A stretch of DNA of 52,224 nt from Candidatus Methylomirabilota bacterium (GCA_026387775.1 JAPLLC010000092.1:1-52224), one strand, 5' to 3'. Numbered from the stretch's first letter, positions 9,510 to 18,595 are shown. Notes: a model not told the origin generated them from the letters alone. Numbers and translations are program-made.

Positions 9510-10382
9510 CTACGGTCGCCAGTCGGGATCGATGAAGAAGGGCTGGCTCCAGGCGCTGCCCATCTGGGCGTCCACCACCTCGATCCGGACGTAGGGATCC
9601 CCGGGTCGCGGGGTGTACTCCGCCTGCATCAAGGCGTCCCCGCGTACGCGGGAGGCGGGGTTCGGGTCGCCGGTCATGAACCGGATCTCGATGGCCGGCG
9701 AGCACCAGACCTTGATGGTGTCTCCGACCACCTCGAACTTCTGGAAGTGAGGTCCGGTCGAGGAGTAGAAGTTCCCCGCCTTCAGGTTCGCCAGAACGTC
9801 TTCCGGGGTCAACTGATCCGCGTTCACCACCACCCAGGCCTTCCCCCCCTGGTACGGGATCCGGTGAGCGTCGTCGGCGGCGACCCCCCAGACCCTCACC
9901 CCGCTCCGGAGGAGCTGATCCCAATACTGCAGGGCAAAGCCGTTGTACTCGAGGTAGCTGCACACCACGTTGAGGATCTCGACGGCCGCATACCGGTGGA
10001 GGCCGAGACAGCGCTCCAGGCCAAAGGCGGACCAGTTCGGGTGCGCCAGGATGGCGAGCCCGCCCTGGTCGTTGATGGCGTCGATGGTCTGCTGGTGGTC
10101 GGTAAACGGCTCGACCAGACCCTTGAGATCGAGCCCCACGATGTGATCTCGGCCGCACACGGTGACCTCGTCCGAGGACAGGGCCAGGAAGGCCGGCGTC
10201 GTGAATTGGCTCAGGTCGGTGAAGACATCGTGGTCCGTCACCGCCAGGAACGCGTAGCCGCGATCCCGGTAATAGGCCACGACCTGCTCCGGCGGCCATT
10301 CGCCGTCCGAGAGATTCGAATGGGTGTGGGTGTTGCCGCGATACCACTGGGGCAGGTTCCGATACGGATTCCTGATCTTCAT
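9510..10382 (-). CDS. PHP domain-containing protein (copy 1)
   Basis: GNTHTHSNLSDGEWP, LAVTDHDVF, LAILAHPNW metal-binding motifs of PHP phosphoesterases. Confidence 0.88.
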   Translation of the reverse strand: MKIRNPYRNLPQWYRGNTHTHSNLSDGEWPPEQVVAYYRDRGYAFLAVTDHDVFTDLSQFTTPAFLALSSDEVTVCGRDHIVGLDLKGLVEPFTDHQQTIDAINDQGGLAILAHPNWSAFGLERCLGLHRYAAVEILNVVCSYLEYNGFALQYWDQLLRSGVRVWGVAADDAHRIPYQGGKAWVVVNADQLTPEDVLANLKAGNFYSSTGPHFQKFEVVGDTIKVWCSPAIEIRFMTGDPNPASRVRGDALMQAEYTPRPGDPYVRIEVVDAQMGSAWSQPFFIDPDWRP

Positions 10383-11068
10383 GCCAGCGTGTCTCCCGTG
10401 CTCGGGTTCTCCTTCACGACCACTTCCCCCTTGATCGTCAAGGTCAGGTCGTCCAGCGTCCCCACCTTCCAGGTGGCCCGTTCCAGTCCCGGGACCTCGC
10501 GCCCCCGCTCCACCGCCACGACCGGCATGCCGGCCGCGTGCGCCGCCGCGACGCCGGACGGACTGTCCTCGATGACCAGGCAGGCGGCCGGAGACAGCTT
10601 CAGCAGGCGAGCGGCAGCCAAGAACGGGTCCGGCGCCGGCTTGGCATGGCTGTAATCCTCGGCCGTGACGATCACGTGAAAGCTCTGCGTCATGACGGCG
10701 CGCCACAGGATTCCCTCGACCTCCAGCCGCCGGGAGCCCGTGGCGATGGCGAGATGGGTTCCCTCGGGGATCCGCCGCAAGAACCGGCCGGCATCCGTGA
10801 ATGGCTGCACCTCATCCAGTCGCTCTTCATACAGCACGTTGCGCCGCGCGATGACCCGCGGGCCGTCGGCCTCGAAGCGCGCGCCCAGGATGTCGCGCAG
10901 ACCGGCCTCCTCGGTCCGGCCGAGCCAGCAACGCGTGAAGTCGTCCCAGGTGAGCGTGACGCCGAGTTCCGCCAGCGCCTGGGCCCCCGCGCGGAACCGG
11001 ACCGGCTCGCTGTCAAACAAGACGCCGTCGAAATCGAACAACACGGCCTTGATCAGGAAGGGATTCAT
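10379..11068 (-). CDS. HAD superfamily hydrolase (phosphatase/phosphoglucomutase-like)
   Basis: KAVLFDFDGVLFDSEPVRF, HAKPAPDPFLAAA, CLVIEDSPSGVAAAHAAGM; ATGA overlap with PHP copy 1. Confidence 0.92.
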   Translation of the reverse strand: MNPFLIKAVLFDFDGVLFDSEPVRFRAGAQALAELGVTLTWDDFTRCWLGRTEEAGLRDILGARFEADGPRVIARRNVLYEERLDEVQPFTDAGRFLRRIPEGTHLAIATGSRRLEVEGILWRAVMTQSFHVIVTAEDYSHAKPAPDPFLAAARLLKLSPAACLVIEDSPSGVAAAHAAGMPVVAVERGREVPGLERATWKVGTLDDLTLTIKGEVVVKENPSTGDTLA

Positions 11069-11099
11069 GCGCGCCTCCGCCACGAGAGACCGGTGGATG

Positions 11100-11129
11100 T
11101 CGTCATCATCTGTGGATAGATGATGACGA
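11100..11129. repeat. inverted repeat upstream of HAD gene
   Basis: TCGTCATCATC-TGTGGATA-GATGATGACGA, 11-bp arms, 8-nt loop. Confidence 0.7.
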
Positions 11130-11235
11130 ACGTTTCGCCGGAGGTCAAGTCGGGAGTGTTGGGAGTGTTGGGCCTCCCCCAGCCGGCAGGAAAGTAGGTC
11201 ACCCCCTTCAGCCAAGACCGGGCAGAGGTGCTCCT

Positions 11236-11316
11236 CTCCTGCTCGGGACGGATCGTCGAAATCACCATCCAGTAGAACGGAAACGCGATCAGGAGCGCCG
11301 AGAGGCCCTGCCTCAC
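11236..11316 (-). pseudogene. relic of a third MalG-type ABC permease (N-terminus only)
   Basis: GTG start overlapping the permease stop (GTGA); translation VRQGLSALLIAFPFYWMVISTIRPEQE resembles MalG-type TM1; no recognisable permease after that. Confidence 0.65.
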
Positions 11317-12140
11317 TTCGGTGAGGTGAAGGTGAAGGCCCGTATGATGTGCCGCTGCGCGGCCAGGAAGGTGAGGATCATGGGGACGACGACGAACATG
11401 TTGCCCGCCATGATGATGTGCCAGCGCGAGCCGGTCCCCTCCTCGCGGAGCAGCGCCACGCCGAGCGGCAGGGTCCGGACCGCCTCGTCGGTGGTCATCA
11501 CCAGCGGCCAGAAGTAATCGTTCCAGTGGTACACGACGCTGAAGAGCGAGAAGGCGATGATGGTCGGCTTGGCGATGGGCACCAGGATGCGGAAGATGAT
11601 CTGCAGGACGTTGGCCCCGTCGATGCGCGCGGCGTCCAAGATGTCGTCGCTGATGCCGTTGAAGGCCTCGCGGATGAGGAACGTCCCCAAGGCGGAGGTG
11701 GCATAGGGCAGGATGATGGCCGCGTAGGTGTTCAGAAGGCCCACCTTGGCGAGCATGATGTAGATGGGAATGAAGCGGATCTGCGGCGGAACCATGAGGC
11801 AGGCGACGACCAGGAAGAAGCAGAGGTCGCGCCCCGGGAACTCGAGCTTGCTGAAGGCGTAGGCCGCCAGGCAGCCCAGGAAGAGCTGGAGGATCAGAAT
11901 GCCGAAGGTGGTGATGACGTTGTTCAGCAGGTAGCGCGGAAACGGACCGGACTGCCATGCCTGGACATAGTTCTCCCAGTGGGGCGGGAGGGGCAGGAGG
12001 CTGGGCGGGAACTGGAGGACGCCCGCCAGGTCCTTCAGCGACGTGGTGGCGATCCAGAAGTACGGGAACACCTCGACCAAGGCGACGATGCCCAAGAGGG
12101 CGATTGCCAGAACGCGGAGTGCTGGGTTTCGGCTCGTCAT
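11313..12140 (-). CDS. carbohydrate ABC transporter permease (MalG-like)
   Basis: Multi-TM; EAFNGISDDILDAARIDGANVLQIIFRILVPIAKP matches the EAA loop. Confidence 0.93.
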   Translation of the reverse strand: MTSRNPALRVLAIALLGIVALVEVFPYFWIATTSLKDLAGVLQFPPSLLPLPPHWENYVQAWQSGPFPRYLLNNVITTFGILILQLFLGCLAAYAFSKLEFPGRDLCFFLVVACLMVPPQIRFIPIYIMLAKVGLLNTYAAIILPYATSALGTFLIREAFNGISDDILDAARIDGANVLQIIFRILVPIAKPTIIAFSLFSVVYHWNDYFWPLVMTTDEAVRTLPLGVALLREEGTGSRWHIIMAGNMFVVVPMILTFLAAQRHIIRAFTFTSPK

Positions 12141-12158
12141 GGATCGTCCCCGCTTTCG

Positions 12159-13064
12159 CTACCCTACCTGGGTATAGTGCACCTTCCGCTGGAAGACGCG
12201 GTGCTGCACATAGGTGAGCGTCAGGATCAGAGCGAAGCAGATAACGACCGCCGCCGAGGCGCGACCGATGCGGAAGTAGTGGAACGCCTGCTCGTAGATG
12301 TAGAAGACGTAGATGCTGGTGGCGTGGACCGGCCCGCCCTGGGTCATGATGTTGACGATGTCGAAGCCCTGGAAGGTGGCGATGGTCAGCGTGATGAACA
12401 GGAAGACGGTCGTGGGGGCGAGCAGGGGCCAGGTGATGTACCGGAACTGGTGCCAGGCGCTGGCCCCGTCCAGGGAGGCGGCCTCGTAGTAGTCCTGGCT
12501 GATGTTCTGGAGGCCGGCCAGGAAGATGATCATCGGATAGCCGATGACCTTCCAGACGGTGACGCCTACCAGGCTCCAGAGGGCGAGGCGGTGGTTCCCC
12601 AGCCAGTCCACCGGCGGGACGCCGAGGAAGCCGGCGACATAGTTCACCAGCCCATACTGCGGGTCCAGCATCCAGATCCAGAGCAGCGAGACGGCCACCC
12701 AGGAGACGATGTAGGAGGTGAAGATGCAAGCCTGGAAGAGGCTGCTCAGCGCCGTCCGGTTGTTCAGGAGCAGGGCCAGGGCCAGGCCGATCCCCATGGC
12801 CAGGACGACGACGCCCACCGAGTAGGCCAGGGTGTTTCCCAGCACCTCCTGGAACTCCGCGGCCTCGAGCAGCTCCCGGTAGTTCGTGAGTCCGATGAAG
12901 CGCTTGGGCTGCAGCATGTCCCAGGCGAAGAAGCTGAGGTAGAAGGAATAGACGACAGGGTAGATGTAGAAGGCGCTGAAAAAGGCCATCGAGGGCAGGA
13001 TGAGGGCGTAGCCAAGCAGGGTCTGTCGCCGCATCGATCGGGGGCGTCTCATGAGCAGTGGCAT
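12159..13064 (-). CDS. carbohydrate ABC transporter permease (MalF/UgpA-like)
   Basis: Multi-TM; GLQNISQDYYEAASLDGASAWHQFRYITWPLLAP EAA loop. Confidence 0.93.
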   Translation of the reverse strand: MPLLMRRPRSMRRQTLLGYALILPSMAFFSAFYIYPVVYSFYLSFFAWDMLQPKRFIGLTNYRELLEAAEFQEVLGNTLAYSVGVVVLAMGIGLALALLLNNRTALSSLFQACIFTSYIVSWVAVSLLWIWMLDPQYGLVNYVAGFLGVPPVDWLGNHRLALWSLVGVTVWKVIGYPMIIFLAGLQNISQDYYEAASLDGASAWHQFRYITWPLLAPTTVFLFITLTIATFQGFDIVNIMTQGGPVHATSIYVFYIYEQAFHYFRIGRASAAVVICFALILTLTYVQHRVFQRKVHYTQVG

Positions 13065-13131
13065 CCTCGGAAGAGGGGCGGGGCACGCCGGCCGGCGCGC
13101 CCCGCCGCGTTCTCGGAACCGTCGGGGCGGG

Positions 13132-14421
13132 CTACTTCCCCGCCAGGATGTCGTTGGCCGCCTTCTCGGCGGCGGCCATGGTCTCGTCCACCGTCTTGAG
13201 GCCGATCACCGGGGCCTCCAGGTTCGGCTGGATGACCTCGCGCTGGATCCGGATGAGGGCCGGGGTGAAGGGCATCCGCTGGGCGTACTTGAGCTGATCG
13301 TAGGCCACCTGGTAGTTCGGGTTGGCCTGGTAGAACTTCTGCATCTCGGGGGACTTGATGGCCGGCTCGCTGGTGCAGATGTAGCCGGTGTTCTGCGACC
13401 AGTGGATGGCCTGGGCGGGCTCGGACATCCACTTGATGAAGGCCCAGCCCGCCTCCTTCTGGGCCGGCGTGGCGTCCTTGATCATGACGAAGAAGGTGCC
13501 GCCCGTGGGGGCCGCGAACTGCTCCTTCTTGGGCAGGAAGGCAGTGCCCATCTTGAACTTCACGTTCTCGGTCAGGTAGTTCACGAAGGCGGTGGAGGTG
13601 AAGATCATGGCCGCCTTCTGGGTGATGAAGTCGGTGTTGGTCACCTCCCAGGCGTTGTAGTCCTTGCCCCCGGGCCGCTTCATGATCTTGTGCTTGTTGA
13701 CCATGTCCACCCAGTACTGGAGCGCCTCGCCCCCCTTCTGGCGGAAGGCCGCCTGCTTCCCGTCGGCGCTGAGCAGCGAGCCGCCGGCCTGATACAGCAG
13801 CCCGTGCCAGAACCACCAGTCCACCGGCACCTCGAAGCCCCAGGTCTTGACGTCGTTCCCCTCGCGCACCGTGAGCTTGGCGGCCGCGTCCCGCAGTTCG
13901 TCCCAGGAGGTGGGGACCTTCACGCCCTTCGCATCCAGCAGGTCCTTGTTGTAGTACATGACCGGCATGCTACGGTTGAAGGGGATGGCGAAGAGGGGCA
14001 CCGACTTGCCGAAATAGTCGAAGTAGCCATGCTGCGACAGGGGCTGGACGAACTCCTCGGTCTTGACCCCCGTGGACTTCACGTAGGGCTCCAGGTTCTC
14101 GAACATCCCGCCCTGCCACAGATCCGGCATGGCCTCGCCGATGACGTGGAAGATGGTGGGGGCCGTCTTGGTAGTGATGGCCGCCCGGATCTTGGCCAGG
14201 GCCTGGAAGTAGTCCCCCTGGAAGGAGCCGTCGATGCGGTACTTGGTCTGGCTGCCGTTGAACTTCTTGACCATGTCCTCGGTGACCTGGCGGACCTTGC
14301 CCCCATAGGAGTACCAGAAGGTGGCCGTGATCGGCTCGCCCGCCCAGGCGGGTCCCATCATCGTCAGGCACACCAGGGTAGCCAGCACACACCCCAGCAG
14401 TCTTCGCGTCTTCATGCTCAT
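13132..14421 (-). CDS. extracellular sugar-binding protein of ABC transporter
   Basis: Signal peptide MKTRRLLGCVLATLVCLTMMGPAWA; ITATFWYSYGGKVRQVTEDMVKKFNGS; family 1 solute-binding pattern. Confidence 0.92.
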   Translation of the reverse strand: MSMKTRRLLGCVLATLVCLTMMGPAWAGEPITATFWYSYGGKVRQVTEDMVKKFNGSQTKYRIDGSFQGDYFQALAKIRAAITTKTAPTIFHVIGEAMPDLWQGGMFENLEPYVKSTGVKTEEFVQPLSQHGYFDYFGKSVPLFAIPFNRSMPVMYYNKDLLDAKGVKVPTSWDELRDAAAKLTVREGNDVKTWGFEVPVDWWFWHGLLYQAGGSLLSADGKQAAFRQKGGEALQYWVDMVNKHKIMKRPGGKDYNAWEVTNTDFITQKAAMIFTSTAFVNYLTENVKFKMGTAFLPKKEQFAAPTGGTFFVMIKDATPAQKEAGWAFIKWMSEPAQAIHWSQNTGYICTSEPAIKSPEMQKFYQANPNYQVAYDQLKYAQRMPFTPALIRIQREVIQPNLEAPVIGLKTVDETMAAAEKAANDILAGK

Positions 14422-14568
14422 GCCTCCGTTACGGTTCGACCGCATCATTAGGCCGTCTTGCCGAGGGGCGACGTCGCCCCCGTTGGAACCGGGCTGTCTC
14501 TGGGCGAGTCTCACCTCCCCTCGACGGCCTTGGAGACCCAGACCTCCGCACTGGCGCCTCGCCGCATC

Positions 14569-15444
14569 TCAGGGCCGCCAGTCGGGATCGAGGAAGAAGG
14601 GCTGGCTCCAGGCTGTCTGCATCTGCGCATCCACGACCTCGATCCGGACGTACGCCTCCCCGGGCCGCGGCGTGTATTCGGCCTCCGTCAGGGCGTCACC
14701 ACGGAGACGCAAGGCGGGATTCACGGCCCCCGTCATGAAGCGGACCTCCACCGCCGGCGAGCACCAGGCCTTGATCGTGCCGGCGTCGACCTCGAACCGC
14801 TGGAAGGTGGGGCCGGTCGAGGCATAGAAGTTCCCGCTGCGGATATTGCACACGATCCCCTCCGCCGTCAAGGCCTCTGCGTTCACCATGATCCAGGCCT
14901 TCGCCCCCTGGTAGGGGATCCGGTGGGCATCGTCGGCGGCGACTCCCCACACCCGCACCCCCCGCCGCAGGAGCTGGTCCCACCAGGAGAGGGCATAGCC
15001 GTTGTACTCCAGGTAGTTGCACACCCCATTCAGGATCTCGATCGCCTGGTACCCCTGCCACGCCAGACACTGCTCCACGGTGAGCCATGACCAGTTGGGA
15101 TGGGCGAGGATGGCGAGCCCGCCCTGCGCGGCGATTGCGTCGAGTGTCCGCTGGTGATCGTTGCTGAAGGGCTCCACCACTCCATGGAGACGGAGACCCA
15201 CGATGTGGTCTCGCCCGCGCACGGTCACCTCGTCCGCGGCGAGACCCACGAAGTCCGGTGTGCTGAACGGGGCGAGGTCGGTGAACACGTCATGGTCCGT
15301 CATCGCCAGAAACGCGTAGCCGCGATCCCGGTAGTAGGCCACCACCTGCTCCAGCGGCCATTCGCCGTCCGAGAGCGTCGAGTGGGTGTGCGTGTTGCCT
15401 CGAAACCACTGGGGGTGGTTCCGATACGGATTCCGGATCTTCAT
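14569..15444 (-). CDS. PHP domain-containing protein (copy 2)
   Basis: Closely similar to copy 1 end to end (MKIRNPYRN...DPDWRP). Confidence 0.88.
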   Translation of the reverse strand: MKIRNPYRNHPQWFRGNTHTHSTLSDGEWPLEQVVAYYRDRGYAFLAMTDHDVFTDLAPFSTPDFVGLAADEVTVRGRDHIVGLRLHGVVEPFSNDHQRTLDAIAAQGGLAILAHPNWSWLTVEQCLAWQGYQAIEILNGVCNYLEYNGYALSWWDQLLRRGVRVWGVAADDAHRIPYQGAKAWIMVNAEALTAEGIVCNIRSGNFYASTGPTFQRFEVDAGTIKAWCSPAVEVRFMTGAVNPALRLRGDALTEAEYTPRPGEAYVRIEVVDAQMQTAWSQPFFLDPDWRP

Positions 15445-15503
15445 GATTCCTCCAGCACCCCATCAAAGTCGAAGAGGATCGCCCGGACCCTCGAATCATT
15501 CAC
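15441..15503 (-). pseudogene. HAD hydrolase N-terminal remnant
   Basis: GTG-initiated VNDSRVRAILFDFDGVLEES* retains HAD motif I and the ATGA junction to the downstream PHP gene, as in the intact HAD-PHP pair. Confidence 0.75.
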
Positions 15504-15563
15504 GCCCGCTTCCCCCCATTCCTCCTGACAATCATCTGTAGCGTTCGCAGTCACCGTCGTGCT

Positions 15564-15585
15564 TGATATGTCATATGGTATATCA
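15564..15585. promoter_or_regulatory. palindromic operator candidate in divergent intergenic region
   Basis: TGATAT-GT-CATATG-GT-ATATCA, palindromic except two mismatched pairs, between oppositely oriented operons. Confidence 0.55.
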
Positions 15586-15704
15586 GATGGCATATTGCTC
15601 ACAACCCAAATCTCTGTTAAACTTGATTTTACAGCTTGTCACCCCCGACGCGGCAGCCAAGAGTCGACGTCGAATTTCTCGGTCTCCTCTTCCAGGAGGC
15701 ACGT

Positions 15705-16772
15705 ATGGCCATCGTCACCATCGTTGGCGCCGGCTTCATGGGCTCGGCCACGGCCTGGCCCCTCGCCGACAACGGTCACACCGTCCGGCTGGTGGGAACC
15801 CACCTGGACGCCGAGATCATCACGCAGTGCAAAGAGAGGCGGTTTCACCCCAAACTCCAGCGCGAGCTTCCCCCCGGCGTCCAGCCGTACCACGCCGAGG
15901 AAATCACACAGGCCATCGAGGGGGCGGAGATCATCCTCAGCGGCGTGAACTCCTCAGGGGTCCGCTGGATCGGCCAAACGCTCGGGCCGCTTCTCCGTCC
16001 GGAGCACCTTCTGATCGCCATCACCAAGGGGCTGGACCTGGATGCGAGCGGGGATCTCAAGATCCTCCCGGATGTTCTCCGGGACGAGCTGCCCGAAAAT
16101 ATCCGCAACCAGGTGCGGCTGGCCGCCATCGGCGGCCCGTGCATCGCGGGCGAGCTTGCCGGCCGCCGCCAGACCTGCGTGACCTTCGGGTGCCGCGACC
16201 AGGCGGCCGTGGAACGGCTCGCCACGGCGTTCCGGACCCCCTACTATCATGTCTGGACCACGACCGATCTGGTGGGACTGGAGTACTGCGCCGCCCTGAA
16301 GAATGCTTACACCGTGGGGGTGGCCCTGGCCTTCGGGCTCTTGGAGAAATCGGGGGGTACGGACACGGCCGGGGCCCACATGCACAATCTGGCCGCGGCC
16401 TGTTACGGTCAGGCGTGCACCGAGATGGAGCAATTCCTCCGTATCGTGGGGGCCACCCGGTATTTCGCCTTCGGCTTGCCGGGGGCCGGCGACCTCTATG
16501 TGACCTGCGTGGGGGGGCGAACCATCCGGCTGGGGACCCTGCTGGGCAAGGGGCACTCGATTGCCGAGGCTCGCGCCATCCTGGCCGGCCTCACTCTGGA
16601 GGGGGCCGCGATCATCGAAATCATGGGACAGGCCCTCCCCCGTCTCGAGGCCCGCGGGCTGGTAGGGCCGGGCGACCTCCCGCTCCTCCGGGCACTGATT
16701 GCCGTTATCGTCCATGGACAGCCCCTTCAGCTCCGCTTGGACGCGTTCTTCGGTGGGGGAGGCCGTGTCTAA
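15705..16772 (+). CDS. NAD(P)-dependent glycerol-3-phosphate dehydrogenase-like protein
   Basis: MAIVTIVGAGFMGSATAWPLADNGHTVRLVG Rossmann motif; LKNAYTVGVALAFGL and FGLPGAGDLYVTC match GpsA-like signatures; TCCAGGAGGCACGT upstream of ATG. Confidence 0.88.
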   Translation: MAIVTIVGAGFMGSATAWPLADNGHTVRLVGTHLDAEIITQCKERRFHPKLQRELPPGVQPYHAEEITQAIEGAEIILSGVNSSGVRWIGQTLGPLLRPEHLLIAITKGLDLDASGDLKILPDVLRDELPENIRNQVRLAAIGGPCIAGELAGRRQTCVTFGCRDQAAVERLATAFRTPYYHVWTTTDLVGLEYCAALKNAYTVGVALAFGLLEKSGGTDTAGAHMHNLAAACYGQACTEMEQFLRIVGATRYFAFGLPGAGDLYVTCVGGRTIRLGTLLGKGHSIAEARAILAGLTLEGAAIIEIMGQALPRLEARGLVGPGDLPLLRALIAVIVHGQPLQLRLDAFFGGGGRV

Positions 16773-17847
16773 TCGCGGCACACACGACTACTCGGGTTTT
16801 CGGGCTGGAGCCACCCTCTTGACCGAGGCCCTGCGAGGGCCGTCGACACGCGTCCCGGTCTTCGCGCAGATGCATGAATTCGTGGCGGCCGAGCTCGGCA
16901 TCCCTCGCCGCGATTTCTTCACTCGCCCGGACATCTCGGTGCCCGCCATCCTGGAGGTGGAGACTCGGTATGGATTGGATGTCGCCTCCGTCACCTACGA
17001 CGTCTACAACATCGAGGCCGAGGCGCTCGGACAACCGATCCGGTGGACCGAGAGCGGGATGCCCGATCTCGATCGGAATGCACCTCGCATCCGAAACAAG
17101 GAAGACCTCACGCGGATCCGGACGCCTGATTTCGACGCTGTGCCTGCCTGCCGGCGCGTCCTCGCGATGCACGCCCTCTTCCGGAGTCTGACCGGGATCG
17201 AGCCGGGGCTCAGCTTCTGTGCCCCCTTTACGCTCGCCACCAACCTGCGCGGGATCGAGCAGCTTCTGCTCGACATCTATGCCGAGCCGGATTTTGCCCG
17301 GGAGCTGCTTCACCGCCTCACCGAGGAGGTGTTGGCCCCCTGGATTCTCCACCAGAAGCGGCACTTTCCGCAGGCGAGAGGGGTATCGGGCGTGGACGCC
17401 ACGGCCTCGCTGCCCATCGTGAATCTTGCGATCCTGCGCGACTGGGCCGCTCCCTTCATCCTGCGGCTGCGCGAGCTGTGCGGTCCCGAGATCGCCGTGG
17501 TCAACTGGGTGGGGGAGCGGTATCTTCCCCGCCCGGCCGACATGCTCGATCTCAAGCTCGCCGTGGGGTCGGGAGTCCTCTGGGGGCAGGATCCGGACGT
17601 CGCGGAGCTGGGACCGGACTTCTACAAGACGTACGCCGACGCGCACGATGTCCCGCTGATCCTGGGGGTGGGGGCCGCCCGTCTGGCCGAGGACACCCCC
17701 GAGCAGATCGCGCACCATGTGCGCCGCTATGTCGAGGCTGGAAGCCGCGGAGGGCGATTCGCACTCTACCTCTGCAATCTCGGGGCGACCACGCCGCCGG
17801 AGAACCTGCGGGCCGCGGTGGCCGCCGCCCATGGCGACCCGATCTAG
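16765..17847 (+). CDS. uroporphyrinogen decarboxylase (URO-D) family protein
   Basis: ORF 16699..17847; GTG start at 16765 gives a short overlap with the GpsA-like gene. PVFAQMHEF and VGSGVLWGQDPDVAELGPDF fit UroD-fold proteins. Confidence 0.7.
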   Translation: MSNRGTHDYSGFRAGATLLTEALRGPSTRVPVFAQMHEFVAAELGIPRRDFFTRPDISVPAILEVETRYGLDVASVTYDVYNIEAEALGQPIRWTESGMPDLDRNAPRIRNKEDLTRIRTPDFDAVPACRRVLAMHALFRSLTGIEPGLSFCAPFTLATNLRGIEQLLLDIYAEPDFARELLHRLTEEVLAPWILHQKRHFPQARGVSGVDATASLPIVNLAILRDWAAPFILRLRELCGPEIAVVNWVGERYLPRPADMLDLKLAVGSGVLWGQDPDVAELGPDFYKTYADAHDVPLILGVGAARLAEDTPEQIAHHVRRYVEAGSRGGRFALYLCNLGATTPPENLRAAVAAAHGDPI

Positions 17848-17934
17848 CGCCCCCCTGCCCGGCAGGGAGACACCTGGACCGGCGGACAGGGCGAGAGTCA
17901 TGGACTCGGCGTCGTCCTGGAGGGAGATACTGAC

Positions 17935-18567
17935 ATGCTGCGAGAGGATGCGTACGCTCGTCTGAAACAGAGTCTCTTCACCAGCGCGCTCAAGCCGGGC
18001 CAGCTCGTGTCACAGAAAGAACTCGCAGAGCTGATCGACTGCCCCCTCGGCCCCACACGCGAAGCCATCCAGCGGCTGGCCGCCGAATCCCTGCTGCGCG
18101 TCGTCCCCCAGCGGGGCATCGTGATCAACGACATCACCCTCGAATTCATCCGCGAGGTGTTCCAACTGCGCAGCATAATCGAGCGGGAAGCGGCGCGCGC
18201 CTTCTTCGAGAAGGCGCCCCGCAGCGAGATCGCCGGTCTGAAGGCTGAGCACCAGACCATCCTTGGCCAAGCACAGAAGGGGATCTCCAAGCCGCTCCTC
18301 ACCGATGCGCTCCACCTCGACTGGCGCTTTCACGACACGATCGTGGCCGCGCTGCACAACGCGCTGGTCGCGGAGATCTACCGCGTCAACAGCGATCGCC
18401 TCCGCCTCATCCAGTCCAAGCGCGGCTACGTGGCCGATCGCCTGCTGTCCGCCATGCACGAGCACATCGCCATCCTCGACGCCGGTGTGGCAAAGGGCCC
18501 CGAGGGCGCTACCGCCGCGATGGACCGCCACCTCGCCGAATCCCGCCGCTGGGCGCTCCACGTCTGA
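17935..18567 (+). CDS. GntR family transcriptional regulator (FCD domain)
   Basis: N-terminal wHTH LVSQKELAELIDCPLGPTREAIQRLAAESLLRVVPQRGIVI; FCD-like LDWRFHDTIVAALHN. Confidence 0.92.
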   Translation: MLREDAYARLKQSLFTSALKPGQLVSQKELAELIDCPLGPTREAIQRLAAESLLRVVPQRGIVINDITLEFIREVFQLRSIIEREAARAFFEKAPRSEIAGLKAEHQTILGQAQKGISKPLLTDALHLDWRFHDTIVAALHNALVAEIYRVNSDRLRLIQSKRGYVADRLLSAMHEHIAILDAGVAKGPEGATAAMDRHLAESRRWALHV

Positions 18568-18595
18568 CCGCCGCCGGCACGCCTCTGAATCAGAA

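Noticed and set aside
9423-10655. Plus-strand ORF (410 aa) opposite PHP copy 1 and HAD
   Set aside because: Antisense shadow ORF over two well-supported genes.
11349-13199. Plus-strand ORF (616 aa) opposite the ABC permeases
   Set aside because: Asp/Glu/Gly/Arg-rich antisense shadow of permease codons.
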